A DNA stretch of 64,000 bases, from contig JAGTRS010000003.1 of assembly GCA_018262195.1 (NCBI GenBank), forward strand, positions 103,200 through 167,199, given 5' to 3'. Under the pieces are notes generated by a model that saw only the letters and a list, made by a program, of their open reading frames with translations, had not been told where the DNA came from and searched no databases. Source of the DNA: Pseudomonadota bacterium (GTDB taxonomy: Bacteria > Pseudomonadota > Gammaproteobacteria > Burkholderiales > Rhodocyclaceae). The position numbers and the translations under genes are program-made. Positions within the stretch are counted from its first letter, which is position 1. Every line of letters starts with the position of its first letter. Shown one piece after another: positions 45,431-53,625 of the stretch.

Positions 45431-46251
45431 GGGCGCTTGCGATACTTGCCGAAGTCAGGCGGGCGGCGCTCGAGCCAGGCGTTGCGACCTTCCTGACCTT
45501 CTTCGCTCATGTAAAACAGGCCGGTGGCATTGCCGGCCAGTTCCTGGATGCCGGCCAGCCCGTCAGTGTCGGCATTGAAGCCGGCCTTGATCATGCGTAG
45601 CGCCATCGGTGACAGTTGCAGCATGTCACGGCACCAGTTGACCGTTTCTTCTTCGAGCTTTTCTACGGGAACGACGGCATTGACCAAGCCCCAGTCTAGC
45701 GCCGTGGCAGCATCGTACTGGCGGCAGAGCAGCCAGACTTCCTTGGCTCGCTTCAGGCCAATGGTGCGGGCCATCAGGCCGGCGCCGAGGCCGGCATCGA
45801 AACTGCCGACACGTGGTCCGGTCTGGCCGAAGCGGGCGTTGTCGGCGGCGATGGAAAGATCGCAGACAAGGTGCAGCACGTGACCACCGCCAATGGCGTA
45901 GCCGGCGACCATCGCCACTACCGGCTTGGGTAGGCGGCGAATCTGCATCTGCAAATCGAGCACGTTGAGATGCGGCGTGCCGCCTTCATCGATGTAGCCC
46001 TCGTCACCACGCACCTTCTGGTCGCCACCGGAACAGAAGGCCTCATTGCCGGCACCGGTCAGGATGATGGCGCCGATGGCATTGTCGTGATGGGCGCGAT
46101 GAAAGGCGTCAATCAACTCACTGACTGTTTCCGGGCGGAAGGCATTGCGCCGCTCGGGCCGGTTTATGGTGATTTTGGCAATCCCCTCGCAAGTTTCGTA
46201 GAGGATGTCGGAGTAGGTATGGGCGCTCTGCCAGCGGATGCTGTTGGTCAT
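45427..46251 (-). CDS. menB: 1,4-Dihydroxy-2-naphthoyl-CoA synthase (MenB)
   Basis: A 274-residue crotonase-fold enzyme that closes the naphthoquinone ring. The MenB-type loop [10 protein letters not shown] (near residue 85), [16 protein letters not shown] (oxyanion hole) and [11 protein letters not shown] (bicarbonate/active-site loop) are present, as is the C-terminal [13 protein letters not shown] tail typical of MenB. It lies directly before menC. Confidence 0.92.
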   Translation of the reverse strand: MTNSIRWQSAHTYSDILYETCEGIAKITINRPERRNAFRPETVSELIDAFHRAHHDNAIGAIILTGAGNEAFCSGGDQKVRGDEGYIDEGGTPHLNVLDLQMQIRRLPKPVVAMVAGYAIGGGHVLHLVCDLSIAADNARFGQTGPRVGSFDAGLGAGLMARTIGLKRAKEVWLLCRQYDAATALDWGLVNAVVPVEKLEEETVNWCRDMLQLSPMALRMIKAGFNADTDGLAGIQELAGNATGLFYMSEEGQEGRNAWLERRPPDFGKYRKRP

Positions 46252-46402
46252 GATTCGGCATTGGGTTGCAATGGCCCGAAGTATAGCGCCGGCAGGGCTT
46301 GCCTGATTTGATGTGCCTCGCAGCTCACGGATTGCCTGCGAGGCCAGTTCGCAGCGGGGAGAGTCATCGGTGGTGCCGATGGACTCTCACCTCCGGGGTG
46401 GA

Positions 46403-46885
46403 TCAGCGGAAGAAGCGTCCCAGCAAGCCGGAAATGAAACCGGGGCGGGCAGCAGGCATCGCCGCATTATCTTCGTGGTGTGCCGCGTCAGCACCGACCA
46501 TATTCTTGACCGTGTCAGAATAATCTCGGTCTTCGTTGGCGATATGGTTGAGCAGCCATTTGGCCAGCATGGAGTGCAGTTCATCGGCAATGTCTTCACC
46601 TTTGGCCGCCCGCATGGTGAATTCGGTGACCCGCTTGATGAAGAGTTCGTGCACCTTCTTGTGCGGCTTGAGGAATTTGTAACCAGCTTCCTCGAGCATT
46701 GATTCTTCAAAGCCGAAATGTGACTGTGTGTAGTCGATCAACTGTTCGATCACTTCCATCGTCAGCACCTTGTCGCCCTTGATCTTGGCGATTTCGAGAT
46801 CGTTGATGTAGTCGACGATCCGTTTGTGCTGGGCATCGATGACATCAATTCCTGTATCCAGCCTGCTATCCCATGTAATTGGCAT
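46403..46885 (-). CDS. Bacteriohaemerythrin, single-domain O2-binding protein
   Basis: A 160-residue protein. The di-iron ligands of the four-helix haemerythrin fold are visible: HKRIVDY (residues about 21-25), HFGFEESML (about 57-61), HKKVHELF (about 72-76), and HIANEDRDY near 112-117. A roughly 35-residue low-complexity tail follows. It should bind O2 reversibly, for delivery or scavenging. The start at MPITWDS has GGAGAA upstream. Confidence 0.93.
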   Translation of the reverse strand: MPITWDSRLDTGIDVIDAQHKRIVDYINDLEIAKIKGDKVLTMEVIEQLIDYTQSHFGFEESMLEEAGYKFLKPHKKVHELFIKRVTEFTMRAAKGEDIADELHSMLAKWLLNHIANEDRDYSDTVKNMVGADAAHHEDNAAMPAARPGFISGLLGRFFR

Positions 46886-47026
46886 TTCTGTTCTCCGTGA
46901 ATCCAATCAAGTCGCTTCTTGTAAATACCGCGCCCAAAGGGAAATCATCTGTTCCCAATGGCGTGAAGTCTGAAGCCATCTGTATTGCAGTGGCTGGTTT
47001 ATGAAACAGTGTGAAGAAAATAGGCG

Positions 47027-50000
47027 TCACTTTCGGTTACTTCTGAAATCGGCGGGTTGACCTGCGTCAAGCCCTTGGGGAATCATCGGGCGCTGTTTCT
47101 TCAGCCATTCAACCAGTTGATCAGCAGGCATCGGAAAAGCGTAGTAGTAGCCCTGGATATTGGTCACGCCTTCGTTTTTCAGGAAATTCACCTGCTCCTC
47201 GGTCTCAACCCCTTCAGCGATGATTTCCAGCTTGAAGCTCGATCCCAGTGCCAGAATCGCCCGGATGATGGCGACATCGGCTGCATTGCCCGGGACGCCG
47301 TCGACAAAGGATTTGTCGATCTTGAAACAGTTGATCGGAAAAAGTTTGATGTGCGACAGCGAGGAGTAACCAGTGCCAAAGTCGTCTACGGCGAGCAGGA
47401 CACCGAGCTTCCGGAGATCTCCTGTAATTTTTCGGGCGACCTCGCCAGACTCCAGGGCACCTTCGGTGATTTCAAGCTCAAGTCGGAATGGATCAATCTG
47501 ATGGCGATGGATGGTGGCTGCCACCGTGCTGACAAAAGCATTCTTCAGTTGGCTCGGGGCTACATTGACCGAGACCTTGGGGATGGTGACGCCTTGGGCA
47601 TCCCAGCGACGAATCTGGCTACATGCCTCATCCAGCGCCCAATCACCCAGTTCCCCAATCAAACCCAGTTCTTCGAGGATGGGCAGGAAATCAGAAGGCG
47701 GCAATTTCCCGCGTAAGGGGTGTCGCCAACGAGCAAGGGCTTCGACCCCTTGCAATGCGAGGGTGCTGGGGTCGATCTGCGGTTGGTATTCGAGGAAAAA
47801 TTGCCGTTCATCCATGGCATGCCTCAGCTCGCTGGACATCAGCAGCTTGGCGCTCAGATCCTTGGCCATTTCCTTGGAGTAAAACTCGTAGCAATTTCGA
47901 CCGCGCTGCTTGGCGCCGTACATGGCGGTATCGGCGGCCTTGATCAGTTCGGCGGAACGGCTGCCGTCTTCCGGGTAAATGGCCACGCCTATGCTGGCGG
48001 TCGGGATCAGTTCATGCCCCCCGAGATGGATCGGCTCGGCAAGCATGACTATGAGTCGGGTCAAGGTCTCGCCGACAATGCGCGGATCATCTTGTCCCTC
48101 CATGGCCATGACGAATTCATCGCCACCCCAGCGCGCCAACAGATCCTGTTTTCGTGTTGCCGAACTCAGTCGTTCGGCAACAATCTTCAGGTATTTGTCA
48201 CCGATCGCGTGGCCGAGGGTGTCGTTGATGATCTTGAAGCGATCCAGGTCGATGAAGACCACTGCAGCGCCGCATTCCTGTCGCTTGCATCGCTGCAGGG
48301 TCTGGCCCAGCTGCTCGCTGAAATTCATCCGGTTCGGCAAGCCCGTCAGCGAATCATGGTTCGCCATATGGAACAGGCGCTCCTCGGCCTGCTTTGCCTT
48401 GGAAATGTCGGAAAAGACAGAAACATAGTTCTGGACGTTTCCGGCATTGTCGAGAATGGCCGACAAGCTTCCCCACTGGGGGTAGATTTCGCCATTTTTT
48501 CGACGGTTCCAGATTTCACCCACCCAGCGTCGTTTTTCATGAAGCAGCTGCCAAAGCTGCTGATAAAAATGGGGGGTGTGCACGCCAGACTTGAGTAGCC
48601 GAGGGGTTTGTCCGATGGCTTCATCGGCCGAATAGCCGGTGATTTCGGTAAAGGCACGATTGACTGTGGTAATGCGCCCCAATGGGTCGGTCACCATGAC
48701 CGCTTCGACCGCTTCGTCAAGAATGACTTCCGCCGCGATGCTCTGGTCTGCGCCTGATTTCTGGACTTTTTCGCTGAACACGACGACGCAGCCGTGTATG
48801 AGATTGTTGTCGACCAACGGGGTGCAGACGTATTGCAGCAGGATGGCCGGACGATCTTCGTTGCCTCCGAATGTCTGAGTGCCCTGGCGTGTTTCTCCAT
48901 CCCTTAGCGTCGAGATAAAAGGGCATGGCGGAGGCGTCTGCTCGACCAAGCTGTCCACAGGCGGGCAGAAGAAGACATGGCAGCAGTACTTGCCGACCAT
49001 GTCGTCATCCTCGTGCCCCAGAATTTTTGATGCGGTCTCGTTGGCATAGACGACGAATCCGCTGCTGTCCAGACTGAGCACCCCTTCGCCGGCTGCAGCG
49101 AGAATTTGAGTATGTCGGCGATGGACATCTTCGATGGCCAGTTGATAGTTATAGCGCTGGGTAACGTTGCGGGCGTTGATCAGGATTTCAGGTTCGCCAT
49201 GAGTCCCCAAGGTGTGTTTGAGCGTCGCTTCGACCCAGAGATCCGATCCATTGATGCTTTTGCAACGGATGATCTTCGTGCTAAGTGCCCCAAGGTTTTG
49301 CAGGGAAAGGAGAAGGGTCGCGATTGAATCGGCGCTTTCTTCAACCACATCTTTCAGATTCAATCCGATCAGCTGTCCGCTGTCGCGTCCGAACAGATCC
49401 TGACAGGCCGGGGAGGTAAAGCGAAAGGTGCCGTCGAGGCCCAGTCGGGCAATCATGTCCGTCGAGTTTTCGGCCAGCAGGCGATAGCTTTCTTCGCTGC
49501 TTTTCAATGCTTTTTGTGCGAGGACCTCGATCAGGGCGAGAGATAGAGAATTGGCTGCGTCGATTTCCACCTGCGACCAGGGCATCGATTTGTCGTGGTA
49601 GGTCTGAATCCAGGTCTCGAACGATTTTCTAGGCGAAATATGGGGTCCGCTCGTTCCCTGAACCAGTGACTTCTGTGGATTGCCGGCCCAACGCAAAGTG
49701 CGTAGGACTCCTGGTCGAAACCAGACGACATAGTTGTTCAATTTCTGGTCGAGTGGGGCGATCAGAATGCCGCTTGCCTGATCGTCTGTTCCCCCATTTT
49801 TTCCAAAGCCATCCAGAAGTTCGGCCAGATTGTCAGTATGAAAGACCGGCGCAATGGGACGTTCCTTAAGCACTTCGATCAACTTGTCCACGACTGGCTG
49901 CGGCGGCACATTTCCCAACAGGTGCCGGGTCCCTTCAATGGTTACGATGGCCCCTTCAGACCGGACCAGCCCGAGCAGCTTTTCCTTGAGCAGGACGATG

Positions 50001-51058
50001 ATCGATTCGAGATCGTCAGAGGAACGTATGAGTTCGGTCAATTCGTACAGCAAGTCACGGATTTGGTGGCCCATGCTGTCCCGCTCGATCGTGTCCATGT
50101 TGAGCAATTTCAGCGAAACCACCCGGCCGATGAACTCATCCAGTTCGCGGCTACGCAGGCTGACGTAGCGCGGCGAAAAATGATGGCAGGCGATCAGCCC
50201 CCACAGGCGCTCATTCTGGACCAGCGAGATACTCAGGCTGGCACGAACCCCCATATTCCTCAGGTATTCAACATGTACAGGAGACATGCTGCGGAGCCAG
50301 GAGTGGCTCAGGTCCATCGGGTCGCTGGTGTGCGAAGTGAGGGGAACTGGTTCGGCATCGACGTCGGCAATGATGCGCACCAGGTTCTTGGTGTACAACT
50401 CGCGGGCTTGCGGCGGAATGTCGGACGCCGGGAAACGGTTACCAAGATAGGAGTCGACATCGACAACCTTGCTTTCGGCGATGACTTCGCCATCCCAGTT
50501 GCTGTCGAAGCGGTACATCATTACGCGGTCGAAACCGGTCAGGACGCGGACCTGGTCGACGGTGGACTGGGCGTAGCGTCCGAGATCAGTCTCGCTATCG
50601 AGTTTCCACAGCGCATCACGAATTGGAATGAACAGATCGTGAAAGACGTCGCTGTTTGAGGCTTCCCATTCCTCAATTTCGATGGCGACAAGGTCTCCTG
50701 CCATGAACACCTGAGCATCGTGCGTCTTTTTTCCCGCGGCGTGGTGCAAGGTAATCGACCAGATCCGCGCGCCGCTCCATGGCCCTTTCGCCAGCAGTTG
50801 CTTCAGCCAGGTGATCGCTTCTTCATTCAGCAATTCTCCCAAGTGTCGACCAATGATCTTGCCTTGGACATCTGGAAAGAAATGAGGGCTGTTGCAGCTG
50901 GCCGTCCTGATGATCAGGTTTTTTGGTTCGATGCCCAGCAGAATTCCGGTCGGCTGGATGCTGGCAATTTGGTGAATCGCCTCACTGGCGCAGATCTGTA
51001 GCGCCTCTTCCAGATCTGCGGGGTGGATGTGCTTATTCGGATCGTGCATGGTATTCAT
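47027..51058 (-). CDS. bphP: Bacteriophytochrome with PAS-GGDEF-EAL output
   Basis: About 1343 residues. A PAS-GAF-PHY photosensory core occupies residues about 1-500. The biliverdin-binding Cys23 is in QICASEAIHQIAS, the GAF motif is PASDIPPQARELY with the key Asp, and conserved His residues are in MSPVHVEYLRNMG and GLIACHH. Three PAS domains (about 505-870), GGDEF with ARWGGDEF (near 970) and EAL with GVEALARW (near 1090) follow, both intact. It should turn red/far-red light into c-di-GMP changes. It overlaps the haem oxygenase gene by 26 bp, and no ribosome site is evident, so translation is probably coupled. Confidence 0.9.
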   Translation of the reverse strand: MNTMHDPNKHIHPADLEEALQICASEAIHQIASIQPTGILLGIEPKNLIIRTASCNSPHFFPDVQGKIIGRHLGELLNEEAITWLKQLLAKGPWSGARIWSITLHHAAGKKTHDAQVFMAGDLVAIEIEEWEASNSDVFHDLFIPIRDALWKLDSETDLGRYAQSTVDQVRVLTGFDRVMMYRFDSNWDGEVIAESKVVDVDSYLGNRFPASDIPPQARELYTKNLVRIIADVDAEPVPLTSHTSDPMDLSHSWLRSMSPVHVEYLRNMGVRASLSISLVQNERLWGLIACHHFSPRYVSLRSRELDEFIGRVVSLKLLNMDTIERDSMGHQIRDLLYELTELIRSSDDLESIIVLLKEKLLGLVRSEGAIVTIEGTRHLLGNVPPQPVVDKLIEVLKERPIAPVFHTDNLAELLDGFGKNGGTDDQASGILIAPLDQKLNNYVVWFRPGVLRTLRWAGNPQKSLVQGTSGPHISPRKSFETWIQTYHDKSMPWSQVEIDAANSLSLALIEVLAQKALKSSEESYRLLAENSTDMIARLGLDGTFRFTSPACQDLFGRDSGQLIGLNLKDVVEESADSIATLLLSLQNLGALSTKIIRCKSINGSDLWVEATLKHTLGTHGEPEILINARNVTQRYNYQLAIEDVHRRHTQILAAAGEGVLSLDSSGFVVYANETASKILGHEDDDMVGKYCCHVFFCPPVDSLVEQTPPPCPFISTLRDGETRQGTQTFGGNEDRPAILLQYVCTPLVDNNLIHGCVVVFSEKVQKSGADQSIAAEVILDEAVEAVMVTDPLGRITTVNRAFTEITGYSADEAIGQTPRLLKSGVHTPHFYQQLWQLLHEKRRWVGEIWNRRKNGEIYPQWGSLSAILDNAGNVQNYVSVFSDISKAKQAEERLFHMANHDSLTGLPNRMNFSEQLGQTLQRCKRQECGAAVVFIDLDRFKIINDTLGHAIGDKYLKIVAERLSSATRKQDLLARWGGDEFVMAMEGQDDPRIVGETLTRLIVMLAEPIHLGGHELIPTASIGVAIYPEDGSRSAELIKAADTAMYGAKQRGRNCYEFYSKEMAKDLSAKLLMSSELRHAMDERQFFLEYQPQIDPSTLALQGVEALARWRHPLRGKLPPSDFLPILEELGLIGELGDWALDEACSQIRRWDAQGVTIPKVSVNVAPSQLKNAFVSTVAATIHRHQIDPFRLELEITEGALESGEVARKITGDLRKLGVLLAVDDFGTGYSSLSHIKLFPINCFKIDKSFVDGVPGNAADVAIIRAILALGSSFKLEIIAEGVETEEQVNFLKNEGVTNIQGYYYAFPMPADQLVEWLKKQRPMIPQGLDAGQPADFRSNRK

Positions 51059-51647
51059 CAAGAATGGTTTCGATGCAGCCAAAAGTCGCTTTGGCCGTCG
51101 CCAGGGCTCGCTCACATTGCTGGCGATCGGCAAGCGACGCATTGAGAAAGGCTTCGAATTCATTCCAGCGTGTTGCGGTATGGTCTCCATAAGCATGGAA
51201 GAAGCGACAGCCCATGGCTGGCGTTATCCCAAGGTGAGTCGCCAGGTGCCGGGAAATTACCTGGCCGCCCATGGTGGATCCCTCAATGGTGTAAAGCATG
51301 CCTGCCAGCTCTGCGGCATCAATTGGAGCGGGCGTTGCCAGTGGACCATACGGGCGATAACCGGTGCTTTCCGGGTCGATCCCGAAATGCTCCAGATCCT
51401 GTATCAGCCATGGCAGTTTTTTTCTGGATGCATAGCTGAATCCATCGACCGGGAGGCTGGTGATGGCCAGTTCCAAAGCCCGGTAAATATGAAAATATCC
51501 GGAAAGTAAAAAGCCAAGGCGCGCTATTGGATATCCGGGTTTGGTCAGTCCCTCAAGCATGGGGTGCTGGTTCAGGCGGACATGTTCTCCGTGCGTACCC
51601 TTCCTGAGTGTCTGTCGGGGATTCTCCACCCCGTCCTGAATGTTCAT
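51033..51647 (-). CDS. bphO: Haem oxygenase supplying biliverdin (BphO-like)
   Basis: A 204-residue all-helical protein. The proximal-His region reads GEHVRLNQHP (near residue 22) and the distal-helix segment is IEGSTMGGQVISRHL (near 122), as in bacterial haem oxygenases. It cleaves haem to biliverdin, the chromophore of the next gene's phytochrome. It lies 9 bp after the B12-binding regulator gene and overlaps the phytochrome gene. Confidence 0.9.
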   Translation of the reverse strand: MNIQDGVENPRQTLRKGTHGEHVRLNQHPMLEGLTKPGYPIARLGFLLSGYFHIYRALELAITSLPVDGFSYASRKKLPWLIQDLEHFGIDPESTGYRPYGPLATPAPIDAAELAGMLYTIEGSTMGGQVISRHLATHLGITPAMGCRFFHAYGDHTATRWNEFEAFLNASLADRQQCERALATAKATFGCIETILDEYHARSE

Positions 51648-51656
51648 CTTGCTGCC

Positions 51657-52565
51657 TTATTGTTTGGAAGTGCGGCCAACCCACTGGCAAAGGGTGGCGA
51701 CGGGTTCGTGCAGATCTGAAAAAATCCGAATTCCCTGTGGTGGACGCTTCACGACCGAAGCGCCTGCGCCGCCTGCCCAGATTTCAATATGGTTGGGCAA
51801 GCGTTCCCTGAGTTGCAGCAACAGCGGACGGATCGTACGTTTTGGAAAGGATGGGCTGAATGAGAGGGCGATTACATCGGCCTGACATTTGCGGGCCGCC
51901 ATGTCGAGGTCAGCGATGGGCATTTGTGGTCCGACATCGATACATTCAGCACCTTCGCCCATGAGAACCGCTTGTGCCATCAGCAAGCCCAGCGTGTGCA
52001 GCTCCTCGCGGAGGGTTGAAAATATGAATCGGGGAAAGCCTGCCTTGGGCTGCATATGCTCAATTTCCGCCTGGAGTTGGCGGATTAACATGCTTGTACA
52101 GAGATGTTCGTGATACACCTCGATTTCACCCTTGGCCCACGCATCACCAAGACCACCGCTCAATGGAGCGACCGTGTTGCGAATGAAATCCGGTAGTGCC
52201 TGGCCGGTGCGCTCCTCGGCGAGCAGGCCGCGCAAACCATTCAGGTCATGTTTTTTCAACATCTCGATGGCTGTGTGGGTAGAGGCTGGCCAGGTACATT
52301 TTTCGATGCTGCAGGCAACGAGGCGGGCCAGTTTTTCGAGTTCTTGGCTGGATTTCCCAACTACCTGCTTCGGACGCATGCCAGCATCGAGAAGCCGCCG
52401 GATCAAACGAAGTTGATTGACCTGGTCGCGGCTGTAGCCTGTATCCCCATCGTCGCTGGACGGCCCCGGAAAGCCATAGCGAGAGCGCCATTTGCGAAGC
52501 AGGTCCTTGCCTAGGCCTGTTTCTCTCTCGATATCGCTGATATTGATTGACGGTGTTGAAAGCAT
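51657..52565 (-). CDS. MerR-family regulator with adenosylcobalamin-binding domain, CarH/LitR-like
   Basis: A 302-residue regulator. The N-terminal MerR helix-turn-helix (residues 8-72) has INISDIERETGLGKDLLRK and GYSRDQVNQLRLIRRLLDAG. A helical bundle and B12 domain follow. The Wx9EH motif of CarH/LitR photoreceptors is intact (Trp143, Glu153, His154), as is E-x-H-x-x-G (Glu188, His190, Gly193) that ligates cobalt. In that family, light breaks AdoCbl and releases DNA. The operon location before haem oxygenase and bacteriophytochrome suggests light control of the operon. Start ATG 52565 is chosen. Confidence 0.85.
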   Translation of the reverse strand: MLSTPSINISDIERETGLGKDLLRKWRSRYGFPGPSSDDGDTGYSRDQVNQLRLIRRLLDAGMRPKQVVGKSSQELEKLARLVACSIEKCTWPASTHTAIEMLKKHDLNGLRGLLAEERTGQALPDFIRNTVAPLSGGLGDAWAKGEIEVYHEHLCTSMLIRQLQAEIEHMQPKAGFPRFIFSTLREELHTLGLLMAQAVLMGEGAECIDVGPQMPIADLDMAARKCQADVIALSFSPSFPKRTIRPLLLQLRERLPNHIEIWAGGAGASVVKRPPQGIRIFSDLHEPVATLCQWVGRTSKQ

Positions 52566-52573
52566 GGGCCGGG

Positions 52574-52617
52574 ATAATACGCCGTTTGCAGTTGTCCGGG
52601 ACAAAATGTCACGGACA
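52574..52617 (-). promoter_or_regulatory. Candidate promoter and palindromic operator for the light-sensor operon
   Basis: Leftward -10 TATTAT (52579-52574) lies 19 bp from a -35-like TTGTCC, the long spacing typical of MerR-regulated promoters. Palindromes TTGTCC-C-GGACAA (52592-52604) and TGTC-CGT-GACA (52607-52617) overlap and flank the -35. The expected transcription start is about 2 bp before the ATG, so the message may be leaderless. Confidence 0.45.
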
Positions 52618-52956
52618 AAGTGATATTTTCGCGTCAATAATTTGCATTGATACACGGACTGCCAAATTGCGAAGCAATGTCAGCCGAGCTGCCGGTGGTG
52701 TCTGTGTGGACACTTTGGCAATCGCGCGCTTCGGGGAACTCGTTCTTGGTGGCTTGCGATGGGGGAAATCGGCTTGATTGCTTCCGCTCCTGCTGGAACT
52801 CGACCTCAGGTTCGATTTGCGATGAACTCTTTTGTTGGGTCAGCCTCTGAGAATAGTGATTGATACCTGGCTTAACCATGCAGATTGCGTTTTACCTGTA
52901 CGTCGCGAAGCAGAGCATGGGAAAATGTCGATTCGATAGTCCGCTGGAAATTTATC
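52618..52956. other. Intergenic region between light-sensor operon and PilZ gene
   Basis: No gene is supported. The two short frames here lack a ribosome site. The region probably holds the upstream part of the light-sensor promoter and the promoter of the PilZ gene, whose GGAAA site is at 52946-52950. Confidence 0.35.
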
Positions 52957-53304
52957 GTGAGAGAACGTCGCCGCGCCCCCCGTGTGTATCTGAAAGGTCA
53001 TGTTAGCCTGAGTATTGGCGGGCACAATCTTGAGTTGCCGGCGGCGGATATATCGGTCTCTGGCGTCGGTGTCCTGATCGACGCTGAAATCCTGGGGTCC
53101 AAGCCGACTGGCGAGGTGGGTGTCTGCCGCATCGACTCACCGGATCTGGGCGGCACGATTGAGGCCTACGTCAGCGTGATGCGGATTCGTCGTTTGGGTG
53201 ACAGGCGTCTGGTCGGTCTGCGCTTCGAGTCGATCAGCGACGACGAACTGGACCTGATCCACGAATACAAGCGGAAGTGCCGGGAAAACCCGGCAGCTTC
53301 CTGA
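52957..53304 (+). CDS. PilZ domain c-di-GMP-binding protein
   Basis: A 115-residue single PilZ domain. The c-di-GMP motifs RERRRAPR (RxxxR) and DISVSGVG (D-x-S-x-x-G) are intact. It is a likely effector for the diguanylate cyclases and phosphodiesterases in the window. GTG at 52957 is chosen because GGAAA is 8 bp upstream; a TTG at 52885 is alternative. Confidence 0.85.
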   Translation: MRERRRAPRVYLKGHVSLSIGGHNLELPAADISVSGVGVLIDAEILGSKPTGEVGVCRIDSPDLGGTIEAYVSVMRIRRLGDRRLVGLRFESISDDELDLIHEYKRKCRENPAAS

Positions 53305-53312
53305 CAGGGTGT

Positions 53313-53624
53313 TCAGGGGCGGAAGAAACTTTCCAGATCCTGAAAGACGGCATGATCTGCAGTGTGCCGGCGAAGGGCGATGACATCCTCCAGCTTTTCT
53401 ACCTGTTTCATCATCTGCGGAAGACGCTGGTCTTCAATCAGCATTAGCCAGATGCGGCTTTGGCTACCGTCACCGACGGGCAGGCAGAGGATACCTTCGA
53501 CGTTGTAAGCACGCCTGGAGAACAGGCCGACCACGTGGGACATTACCCCCGGGTGGTTATTCACATCGATTTCCAGCACCGCACGGGCGAGGGCATTTTG
53601 TTCGTTCTTCGTGATTGCGTTCAT
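53313..53624 (-). CDS. ilvN: Acetolactate synthase small subunit, IlvN-like
   Basis: A 103-residue single ACT domain (VLEIDVNNHPGVMSHVVGLFSRR and VEGILCLPV), the short type as in AHAS I of E. coli (96 aa) rather than the two-domain IlvH. It should give valine feedback control to the catalytic subunit. GGAG lies about 10 bp upstream of ATG 53624, inside the end of ilvB. Confidence 0.85.
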   Translation of the reverse strand: MNAITKNEQNALARAVLEIDVNNHPGVMSHVVGLFSRRAYNVEGILCLPVGDGSQSRIWLMLIEDQRLPQMMKQVEKLEDVIALRRHTADHAVFQDLESFFRP

Positions 53625-53625
53625 T

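Noticed and set aside
46359..46388. 12-bp stem-loop between bacteriohaemerythrin and menB genes
   Set aside because: One bulge and no T-run in either useful direction, so it was not called a terminator.
46894..46908. FNR-like TTGAT-N4-TTCAC before the bacteriohaemerythrin gene
   Set aside because: It overlaps the ribosome site, too close to the start to act as an activator box, and matches the second half poorly.
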